Below, one piece after another: positions 39,070-46,265 of a stretch of 64,000 bases of DNA. Under the pieces are notes generated by a model that made no database searches, was not told the origin of the DNA, and worked only from the letters and a program-made list of their open reading frames with translations. The translations under genes were made by a program, and so were the position numbers. How positions within the stretch are numbered: position 1 is the first letter of the stretch; each line of letters begins with the position of its first letter. The DNA comes from Kushneria phyllosphaerae (GTDB lineage: Bacteria > Pseudomonadota > Gammaproteobacteria > Pseudomonadales > Halomonadaceae), in contig NZ_ONZI01000001.1 of NCBI RefSeq assembly GCF_900312995.1, positions 806,001 through 870,000 of the forward strand, read 5' to 3'.

Positions 39070-40369
39070 CCGACGAAGTCTACGCCTGCGGTTGCTGGGC
39101 ACGCTGACAATCATGGCCATGACGGTCGTGATCGTTACCTGGTGGCTGCATGGGATGCTGCTGGATCGTCTCGCCCGTGAATTTCTGGCAGATCGACTCC
39201 AGCAGGAGGCGCTGTACAGTGTGCAGCACCTGCAGTCCAGCCACGGTCCCGAGTCACCGGACCCCCGGGTAATGACCGGCAGTGTTGATATCTTTCATCA
39301 CTTCTACCTGCTGGACGTCAATGGACAGCTCAAGAGCTCTCATCCTGACCGCCTGCCGGCGCTGACTCCGCTGCTCAAGGGCCCTCTGGAGAAGGCCGAA
39401 GAAAGGCAGTGGCGTGACCATCGTCTTCTGATCTGGCGGACTCGATTCATGCTCGAGGGCCAGCCTGCGACCCTGGTCATCGGAGAGGACTTTGCCAGTA
39501 TCGAACGTGGGCTTGCGCGGCTGCACAAGTGGATTGCAGTCATCTCGGCGGCCATTCTGGCAGGGCTTTTGCTGCTGAACCTGGTGGCCGTCAACCGGGC
39601 GCTGCTCCCCTTTTCAAGGCTTGCCCGTCAGCTGGTAGAGCTGCAACAGGGGAAAAGGTCACGCCTTGAGATTGAAACCGTGTCCGAACTGGATGCTCCG
39701 ATCGAGCAGCTCAATACCTTCCTGGATGATCAGGAGCGCCGCCAGCAGCGCTCGCGGGAGTCGCTTGCCAATCTCTCGCACGCCATCAGGGCGCCACTGA
39801 CGGCCGTCATCCAATCGCTGCGCTCGCGCCGCGAGCTGGACGCCGAGCGGCGAACGCGCCTTCTGGAGCGCCTCCACGACATCGATGAGAAACTGGGCGC
39901 CGAGCTGCGGCGTTCCCGCATTGCCGGTTCGCGTACCGGCCAGCAGCGTACCGACATGGCGGATATCAACTCGCTGATGGAGATGTTCGCCACGCTCTAT
40001 CCCGATATCGTGTTTTCGCTCACAGGTACCGGTCATACAGACTACCGGCTGCCCATGGAGCGCCAGGACGGCATGGAGATGCTGGGTATCGTGCTGGACA
40101 ACGCCGGGAAATGGGCCAGGCAGCGGGTCGAACTGACACTGTGTAACCATCCGCCAGGTCTCAGGCTTGAAGATGATGGCCCCGGTGTGCCCGATGAGCT
40201 GCTAAATCACCTGGGCCAGCGCGGCTGGCGACTGGATGAACAGCGCCATGGCCACGGTCTAGGGCTGTCCATTCTTGCCCAGCTGATGGAACGCTATGAG
40301 GGGCGTGTGCGTTACACGCGAGCGTCACTGGGGGGGCTTCGCGTCGACATCGAGTTCACGCGGGTCTGA
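39041..40369 (+). CDS. Sensor histidine kinase (PhoQ-like)
   Basis: A 442-residue inner-membrane kinase: TM1 about 19-41, a periplasmic domain of about 120 residues, TM2 about 164-184, HAMP-like linker, then the kinase core. The phosphoacceptor His247 lies in LSHAIRAPL; the N box has Asn354, the G1 box DDGPGVP (379-384) and the G2 box GHGLGLS. The H-box has Ala after His rather than Glu/Asp, similar to the PhoQ H-S-L-K pattern. The start is uncertain: GTG at 39041 or TTG at 39056, both inside the regulator gene. Confidence 0.88.
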   Translation: MRGTCLFLPDRRSLRLRLLGTLTIMAMTVVIVTWWLHGMLLDRLAREFLADRLQQEALYSVQHLQSSHGPESPDPRVMTGSVDIFHHFYLLDVNGQLKSSHPDRLPALTPLLKGPLEKAEERQWRDHRLLIWRTRFMLEGQPATLVIGEDFASIERGLARLHKWIAVISAAILAGLLLLNLVAVNRALLPFSRLARQLVELQQGKRSRLEIETVSELDAPIEQLNTFLDDQERRQQRSRESLANLSHAIRAPLTAVIQSLRSRRELDAERRTRLLERLHDIDEKLGAELRRSRIAGSRTGQQRTDMADINSLMEMFATLYPDIVFSLTGTGHTDYRLPMERQDGMEMLGIVLDNAGKWARQRVELTLCNHPPGLRLEDDGPGVPDELLNHLGQRGWRLDEQRHGHGLGLSILAQLMERYEGRVRYTRASLGGLRVDIEFTRV

Positions 40370-40479
40370 CGGGGCACCAGGTCAAAAAGTCTCGTTCACG
40401 ATGCCGGCCGGGATGTTGTTCAGGTTCTTCTCAGAAAACAGGGGTAGGGTACAGGAATATTCTTCTACGGAGTCTGCTC

Positions 40480-40965
40480 ATGAAAGCCTTGCTGGTGACT
40501 GGCCTTCTCATCATCACCTCCCCGGTACTGGCCGATACCGGACACGATCACGCCTCTTCTTCCTCTGCTGCGAGTGAGGCGCCCGCCGTGGCGCGCACCA
40601 TCGATATCAAGGCAGGCAGCATGTGGTTCGATCCCGACCAGTTGCAGGTGGCGCCGGGTACCACCGTGCGTTTTCGGATCGAAAACGTGGCCATGATTCC
40701 TCATGAATTCTCGATTGGCAGCGCCAGCATGCAGCAACATCACCGCGAAATGATGCAGCAGCAGGGAGGGCATCATGGTGAGGGAAATCAAGGTGACGGC
40801 CACGACAACATGATGTCGTCATCCGTCACCATCGAGCCCGGTGCCACGCAAACCCTGATATGGACGGCGCCGACTCATGGGGATCGCATCGAATATGCCT
40901 GTTTCATTCCCGGCCATTACGAAGCCGGCATGAAAGGGACGGTCATGTTGACCGCCTCTCCCTAG
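40480..40965 (+). CDS. copI: CopI-like periplasmic cupredoxin
   Basis: A 161-residue exported blue-copper type protein with a signal peptide ending VLA-DT at residue 18/19. The type-1 copper ligands are all visible: His75 (IPHEF), Cys141, His146 and Met151 (CFIPGHYEAGM). Between the strands is a His/Met/Gln-rich loop (82-112) that may bind more copper. CopI proteins give copper tolerance in the periplasm. It lies 39 bp before copA; a good Shine-Dalgarno (ACGGAG) precedes it. Confidence 0.82.
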   Translation: MKALLVTGLLIITSPVLADTGHDHASSSSAASEAPAVARTIDIKAGSMWFDPDQLQVAPGTTVRFRIENVAMIPHEFSIGSASMQQHHREMMQQQGGHHGEGNQGDGHDNMMSSSVTIEPGATQTLIWTAPTHGDRIEYACFIPGHYEAGMKGTVMLTASP

Positions 40966-41004
40966 GGCACGCCTGCTTCAATCACTTTTCTGGAATTGTC
41001 TCCC

Positions 41005-43065
41005 ATGACGCGACACTTGATGGATAACGACCGCCGCCGCCTGCTTCTGGCGCTGGCCGGAACCGGGGCGCTGGCCGGTGTGAGTGCGCTGCTGCCGGGC
41101 TACGCCCGCGGAACGCCGCTGACCCCGCGGGCGGGTAATGCGGCACAGGTGAATGGCGGTGTACCGGGACCTGTCCTGCTGGATTTCGACGTGCGTCGCG
41201 AACGCGTCGCCATCGCTGGCGGCCATGGCAGCGGTATTACCATCAATCGTTCGATTCCGGCCCCGCTGGTCGAGTTGTGGGAAGGGCAGCAGGCCCATCT
41301 GCGTATTCACAATCATCTTGATGAAGACACCTCGATCCACTGGCATGGCCTGCTGTTGCCCTTCCAGATGGATGGTGTGCCCGGGGTTTCCTTTCCCGGC
41401 ATCGCTGCAGGCGAGACCTTCGAGGTGCGCTTTCCCGTTCGCCAGAGTGGTACCTACTGGTATCACAGCCACTCCGGCATGCAGGAGCAGAAAGGGCTGA
41501 CCGGCCCGCTGGTGGTCCACCCTGCGTCACCGCATCGTGTCACGGCGGATCGGGAATTCGTGATCATGCTCAATGACTGGACCTTCGACGACCCGCACCG
41601 AATCATGGCCCGGCTGAAAAGCTCGGGGGAGTACTACAACTTCAACCAGCGCACGGTGGGGGATTTCTTCGACGCGGTGGAGAAGGAGGGATGGGCGGCT
41701 ACCGTCAGAGATCGTCTGGCCTGGAACAACATGCGCATGAGCCCTCGCGATATCGCCGACGTCACGGGCGCCACCTACAGCTATCTCATGAACGGGCTTC
41801 ATCCTGCGGTGGGCTGGGAGGGCGTGTTCCGCCCCGGCGAGCGTATCCGGCTGCGGGTGATCAACGCCTCGGCGATGACCTATTTCAATTTTCGCATTCC
41901 GGGGCTGGCCATGACGGTGGTCGGCGCCGATGGCGAGCAGGTCGAACCGGTCGACACCGATGAGTTCCAGATCGGTGTGGCAGAAACCTATGATGTCATC
42001 GTCGAGCCACAGGCGGATCGGGCGTATACGCTGGTGGCGGAGTCGATGGATCGAAGCGGGCATGCACTGGGCACGCTGACGCCCCGCCCCGGTATGCGCG
42101 CGGCGGTGCCAGACCTTCGAAAGCCGCCCCAGCGGACCATGATGGACATGGGCATGGACCACGGTGGCATGGCCGGCATGAACCACGGCGCCTCGGCCTC
42201 GAAGGGCATGGATCATGGCGGCATGGCCGGCATGAATCACGGCGCCTCGTCATCGAAGGGCATGGACCACGGTGGCATGGCTGGCATGAACCACGGCGCC
42301 TCGGCCTCGAACGGCATGCACCACGGCGCCTCAGCCTCGAAGGGCATGGATCATGGCGGCATGGCCGGTATGAACCACGGCGCCTCGGCCTCGAAGGGCA
42401 TGGATCATGGCGGCATGGCCGGTATGAACCACGGCGCCTCGGCCTCGAAGGGGATGGACCACGGTGGCATGGCCGGCATGAACCACGGCGCGATGGAAGC
42501 AGGCGGTGGCATGGGCCCGGTCGTGGGTCAACATGGCCCCGGCGATCATGGCCCGGGCAACATCAACGTAGCTGAGACGCTACGCTATCGACTGGGCGAG
42601 CCGGGGACAGGACTCGAAGACGTCGATCATCGAGTCCTCACCTACAGCCAGTTGCGTAACATCAGGCCCATGCGCGATCAGCGTCCGCCGTCACGCACCA
42701 TCGAGCTGCATCTGACCGGCAACATGGAGCGCTACATGTGGTCGTTCGACGGCGTGAAGTATTCCGAGTCCGAACCCATCGATATCGTGCTGGGAGACCG
42801 GATCCGACTGGTGTTGATCAACGACACCATGATGGAGCATCCCATTCACCTGCACGGCATGTTCATGGAGCTGGAGAACGGTCAGGGAGATCGGCTCCCC
42901 TTCAAGCATACCCTGAGCGTCCTGCCGGCATCGCGTGCCTCGCTGCTGTTGACGGCAGACGAGCCGGGACGCTGGGCCTTCCACTGTCATCTGCTGTATC
43001 ACATGGACGCCGGCATGTTCCGGGTCGTACGCGTCGCACCGGCGGAGGTCCTGTCCAATGTCTGA
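41005..43065 (+). CDS. copA: CopA/PcoA-type periplasmic multicopper oxidase
   Basis: A 686-residue copper-resistance oxidase, exported by Tat (DNDRRRLLLAL near residue 10). Copper-binding motifs: HWHG (112-115), WYHSHSG (H154, H156), HPIHLHG (612-618) and HCHLLYHMDAGM (660-671), giving the type 1, 2 and 3 sites. Between the second and third domains, residues 384-501 hold a Met/His tandem repeat (see separate entry). It would oxidise Cu(I) to less toxic Cu(II). The ATG at 41005 lacks a clear Shine-Dalgarno; ATG at 41020 is an alternative. Overlaps copB by 8 bp. Confidence 0.94.
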   Translation: MTRHLMDNDRRRLLLALAGTGALAGVSALLPGYARGTPLTPRAGNAAQVNGGVPGPVLLDFDVRRERVAIAGGHGSGITINRSIPAPLVELWEGQQAHLRIHNHLDEDTSIHWHGLLLPFQMDGVPGVSFPGIAAGETFEVRFPVRQSGTYWYHSHSGMQEQKGLTGPLVVHPASPHRVTADREFVIMLNDWTFDDPHRIMARLKSSGEYYNFNQRTVGDFFDAVEKEGWAATVRDRLAWNNMRMSPRDIADVTGATYSYLMNGLHPAVGWEGVFRPGERIRLRVINASAMTYFNFRIPGLAMTVVGADGEQVEPVDTDEFQIGVAETYDVIVEPQADRAYTLVAESMDRSGHALGTLTPRPGMRAAVPDLRKPPQRTMMDMGMDHGGMAGMNHGASASKGMDHGGMAGMNHGASSSKGMDHGGMAGMNHGASASNGMHHGASASKGMDHGGMAGMNHGASASKGMDHGGMAGMNHGASASKGMDHGGMAGMNHGAMEAGGGMGPVVGQHGPGDHGPGNINVAETLRYRLGEPGTGLEDVDHRVLTYSQLRNIRPMRDQRPPSRTIELHLTGNMERYMWSFDGVKYSESEPIDIVLGDRIRLVLINDTMMEHPIHLHGMFMELENGQGDRLPFKHTLSVLPASRASLLLTADEPGRWAFHCHLLYHMDAGMFRVVRVAPAEVLSNV
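42154..42507 (+). repeat. 54-bp Met/His coding tandem repeat inside copA
   Basis: Six full 54-bp units at 42154, 42208, 42262, 42346, 42400 and 42454, plus a 30-bp partial unit at 42316-42345. The full unit encodes MDHGGMAGMNHGASASKG; the partial keeps only its last ten codons as MHHGASASKG. Units 4 and 5 differ at one base, showing recent duplication. The frame is never broken, so the repeat is expressed within CopA. Confidence 0.97.
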
Positions 43066-43837
43066 TTCAAGGGTTTTCCAGTGGGGTCTCCTGACGCTGG
43101 CGCTTTCGCTGCCGTCGCTTGCAACGGCCGATCAGCATGGCCGTGCCAGTGTGGATAGCGTGATCCCCGAAGGGCCGCTCAGTACGCATAGCGGCTCACC
43201 GGCTGACTGGCCCGAACCTCTTTATGACGATGCGATCTTCAGTCAGGTGATGGTCGACCGACTTGAATATCGCGACAGTGCCGGCGCGCCCAACGCCTGG
43301 CTGTGGGATGCCCAGGGCTGGATTGGTAACGATACGCATCGCTTCTGGTGGAAAAGCGAAGGGGAAGGGCCGATCAATGGTGGCAGTCCGGAGAGCAGCA
43401 ACCTGGAGCTGCTTTATAGCCGCATCATCTCGCCCTTCTGGAACCTGCAGGCGGGGGTACGTCAGGACTTCAATCCCGACCCGGATCGACGCTTTGCGGT
43501 GATTGGTCTGCAGGGGCTGGCCCCTCTGATGCTGGAGACCGATACAGCGCTCTACGTCAGTGATGACGGTGACGTCAGCATGGGCGCTGAATTCGAATAT
43601 GAAATGCTCCTCACCCAGCGGTGGGTGTTGCAGCCGCGTATGGAGGTCTCGGCATCACTGCAGGATGTTCCGGAATACGGCCTTCGGCAGGGGCTTAACA
43701 GCAGTGAGGTTGGCCTGCGGTTGCGTTATGAACTGATGCGCGAGATCAGCCCTTATATCGGCGTAAGTCATGAACGTGACCACGATCACGACGAATCGAC
43801 CACGGCGCTGGTGGTCGGGCTGCGCGCCTGGTACTGA
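43058..43837 (+). CDS. copB: Outer-membrane copper resistance protein CopB
   Basis: A 259-residue exported protein with a signal peptide ending ATA-DQ (about residue 24) and an outer-membrane beta-barrel pattern of alternating residues, ending with an aromatic terminal residue (VVGLRAWY). Family marks are WLWDAQGWIGNDTHRFWWKSEGE and PYIGVSHERDHDHDESTTALVVGLRAWY. The N-terminal linker is short and lacks the long Met-rich repeat of Pseudomonas CopB; here the Met-rich part is in CopA. Confidence 0.9.
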   Translation: MSDSRVFQWGLLTLALSLPSLATADQHGRASVDSVIPEGPLSTHSGSPADWPEPLYDDAIFSQVMVDRLEYRDSAGAPNAWLWDAQGWIGNDTHRFWWKSEGEGPINGGSPESSNLELLYSRIISPFWNLQAGVRQDFNPDPDRRFAVIGLQGLAPLMLETDTALYVSDDGDVSMGAEFEYEMLLTQRWVLQPRMEVSASLQDVPEYGLRQGLNSSEVGLRLRYELMREISPYIGVSHERDHDHDESTTALVVGLRAWY

Positions 43838-43861
43838 TCTTCAGGGCATGGGAGGCGAGCA

Positions 43862-44422
43862 ATGCTTCATGTTCAATGGCGTGACACCCCCGAGCGTTAT
43901 GGTCGTATCAGCCGCTGGCTGCACTGGGGCATCGGGGCGCTGCTGCTCTGGCAACTGGGTGGCATGACGGCAAAAGGGCTCTGGGGACATCCTCCCTGGG
44001 TGCAGACCTGGCTTTCCACCCATCGCTGGCTGGGCACACTGCTCATGGTGTTGATCGTTTTGCGAGTCCTCTGGGCACTGCTCAACCTGTCGAGGCGGCC
44101 GCCTCATCAACAGGGTCTGGCACGACTGGCCGGCGCCTCGCATCTGCTGCTTTATGTTCTGATGCTGGCCATACCGGCTCTGGGACTTTACATGACCTGG
44201 GCCAGTGGCCAGCCCTTCGCCCCGCTGGGGATGGCGCTGTTTGACGGCGGCCCGGCCCGGGTCGATGCCATGCTGCTGGCGCGTCAATGGCATACCTGGC
44301 TGGGCTGGTCGCTGTTGATAGTGATTGCCGGTCATGTCGGCATGGCGCTGATCTGGCATGGCGTGATCCAGCGAGATGGCACCCTTCGGCGCATGATCGG
44401 GCGTTCCAGCCAGCGCCAGTGA
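43862..44422 (+). CDS. Cytochrome b561 family protein
   Basis: A 186-residue four-helix membrane protein that should bind two b hemes. It begins with ERYGRISRWLHW (first heme His) and contains further helix histidines in THRWLGTLLM, ASHLLLYVLM and GHVGMALIWH. Such proteins pass electrons between the quinone pool and periplasmic acceptors. It lies 24 bp after copB on the same strand, so it probably belongs to the copper operon. Confidence 0.88.
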   Translation: MLHVQWRDTPERYGRISRWLHWGIGALLLWQLGGMTAKGLWGHPPWVQTWLSTHRWLGTLLMVLIVLRVLWALLNLSRRPPHQQGLARLAGASHLLLYVLMLAIPALGLYMTWASGQPFAPLGMALFDGGPARVDAMLLARQWHTWLGWSLLIVIAGHVGMALIWHGVIQRDGTLRRMIGRSSQRQ

Positions 44423-44527
44423 CACCGGTCAACATTGACTATTCTTTAAAGGCTTCCGGGGTGGACGTTTTGCACGCCGGCAGCTTCAAGCGATGACAGG
44501 ACGTCACGGACAACAGGGAGATCTTCA

Positions 44528-45304
44528 ATGAGCAATGCCGCCACTGACAGCAGGGATGGCCATCGTCAAAAGGCTGTCCTCTATCGCATGGTCATGACCG
44601 ACCACCGCTGCCCCTTCGGACTCAAGACGAAATCGCTGCTGGAACGCCAGGGATTTGATGTCGAGGACCACTGGCTCACCTCGCGTGAGGAGGTGGATCG
44701 CTTCAAGTCCGAGCATGATGTGGACACCACGCCGCAGACCTTCATCAAAAACGAGCGCATCGGGGGCTATAGCGAGGTGCGCGAATATTTTGGCAAGCGT
44801 GTCAAAAAGGAAGGGGAAACCACCTATCAGCCGGTGATCGCCATCTTTGCGGTCGCCTTCCTGATGGGGCTTTCGATCAGCTGGGCGGTCTACGACACCA
44901 TTTTTACCCTTCGCGCGCTGGAGTGGTTCATTGCGGTGGCCATGACGCTATTGGGCGTACAGAAACTGCAGGATGTCGAAACCTTCTCGACCATGTTTCT
45001 CAACTACGACCTGCTCGCCCAGCGTGACGTGCGCTATGCCTATCTCTACCCCTTTGGTGAAACCCTGGCAGGGGTGTTGATGATCGCAGGTTCCCTGATC
45101 TGGATTGCCGCCCCGGTGGCGATCTTCATCGGCGCTGTGGGGGCCGTATCGGTCTTCAAGGCCGTGTATATCGACAAGCGTGAGCTCAAGTGTGCCTGTG
45201 TCGGCGGCGGCAGCAACGTGCCGTTGGGCTTTCTGTCGCTGACCGAGAACCTGATGATGCTGTTGATGGGGCTCTGGATGCCGATTCGTATGCTGGCAGG
45301 CTGA
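44528..45304 (+). CDS. Glutaredoxin-MauE/DoxX-like membrane fusion protein
   Basis: A 258-residue protein: residues about 15-88 form a glutaredoxin domain (monothiol CPFG at 28-31, cis-Pro in TTPQTF, GGY), followed by four membrane helices (about 98-250) of the MauE/DoxX redox type, with a CAC cysteine pair near residue 218. The plan suggests thiol electrons being carried across the membrane. It follows the cytochrome b561 gene after 105 bp and has its own Shine-Dalgarno (AGGGAG). Function in copper or thiol homeostasis is inferred. Confidence 0.83.
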   Translation: MSNAATDSRDGHRQKAVLYRMVMTDHRCPFGLKTKSLLERQGFDVEDHWLTSREEVDRFKSEHDVDTTPQTFIKNERIGGYSEVREYFGKRVKKEGETTYQPVIAIFAVAFLMGLSISWAVYDTIFTLRALEWFIAVAMTLLGVQKLQDVETFSTMFLNYDLLAQRDVRYAYLYPFGETLAGVLMIAGSLIWIAAPVAIFIGAVGAVSVFKAVYIDKRELKCACVGGGSNVPLGFLSLTENLMMLLMGLWMPIRMLAG

Positions 45305-45337
45305 TCTGTCAGACCTGGCGCACTCTCGAGCCGGCCT

Positions 45338-46264
45338 TCATGTGCCGCTATCGTCCGCCACGATGGCTCTTGCGGCCAGAAAGAGCTGTGCGTGGCGCTC
45401 GGCCAGTGCGGCAAGGTTTCGGTCATAGCCGCCACCGATCACCGCAGCGATCGGAATGTCACGATGGCGACACTGCTCGAGCACAAACAGATCGCGACGG
45501 TAGAGTCCTTCAAGACTCAGCTCGAAATGCCCCAGGCGATCCCCGGCGTGCACGTCGGCGCCGGCGTCATAGAACACCAGTTCCGGGCGCAACTGCTCCA
45601 GAAGCGCCGGGACTTCCCTTGCCAGCACATTCTGATAGGCCTCGTCATTGGTGCCGCGGGGCAGGGCAATGTCCAGATCGCTCGAGCGCTTGGTAAACGG
45701 AAAGTTCTGTGCCCCATGGATCGAAAAGGTGAATACCCTGGGGTCGTGACGGAAGGCATGGGCGGTACCATCGCCCTGATGCACGTCGCAGTCGATGATC
45801 AGAATCCTTCGAATCCCATACACCTCCATGGCCTCATGGGCGGCCACGGCCAGGTCATTGAGCAGGCAGTAGCCACTGGCCGCATCGGGATAGGCGTGGT
45901 GCGTGCCACCGGCCGTATTGCAGGCCAGCCCCGTGTTCAGCGCGGCTTTTAGGGTCGAAAGCGTCCCACCCACCTCCAGCAGCGTACGCTCGACCAGTGC
46001 CGGTGACCAGGGAAAGCCGCTGCGCTTGCGTGCTGCCGGGTCGCTGTCACCCAGATAAAAGGTCTGCAGATACTCCGGCGTGTGGGCCCGCAGCAGTTGG
46101 GTGCTGGTAGGTGGAGTTGGCGTGATCCAGTCAATCAGCGGATCATCGTCAAATCCAAGCGTTGATAACTGCTCTCGCAGGGCGCGAAACTTGGCCATCG
46201 GGAAGGGGTGTCGTTCCGGCCAGTCAAACGTGTACCCCGGATGATGAATCAGCGGCAGGCGCAT
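45338..46264 (-). CDS. Histone deacetylase-like (arginase fold) amidohydrolase
   Basis: A 308-residue zinc hydrolase of the bacterial HDAC-like family. Visible are AGGTHHAYPDAASGYCLLNDLAVAA (catalytic His pair), DCDVHQGDGTA (zinc Asp and His) and YDAGADVHAGDRLG (second zinc Asp). The bacterial substrates are acetylated small molecules or proteins, unknown here. The ATG lies 1 bp after the recQ stop, so the two genes are translationally coupled. Confidence 0.9.
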   Translation of the reverse strand: MRLPLIHHPGYTFDWPERHPFPMAKFRALREQLSTLGFDDDPLIDWITPTPPTSTQLLRAHTPEYLQTFYLGDSDPAARKRSGFPWSPALVERTLLEVGGTLSTLKAALNTGLACNTAGGTHHAYPDAASGYCLLNDLAVAAHEAMEVYGIRRILIIDCDVHQGDGTAHAFRHDPRVFTFSIHGAQNFPFTKRSSDLDIALPRGTNDEAYQNVLAREVPALLEQLRPELVFYDAGADVHAGDRLGHFELSLEGLYRRDLFVLEQCRHRDIPIAAVIGGGYDRNLAALAERHAQLFLAARAIVADDSGT

Positions 46265-46265
46265 T

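Noticed and set aside
42154-42507. Regular repeats looking like a CRISPR array
   Set aside because: Units are 54 bp with no spacers, in frame within copA and encoding a repeated peptide.
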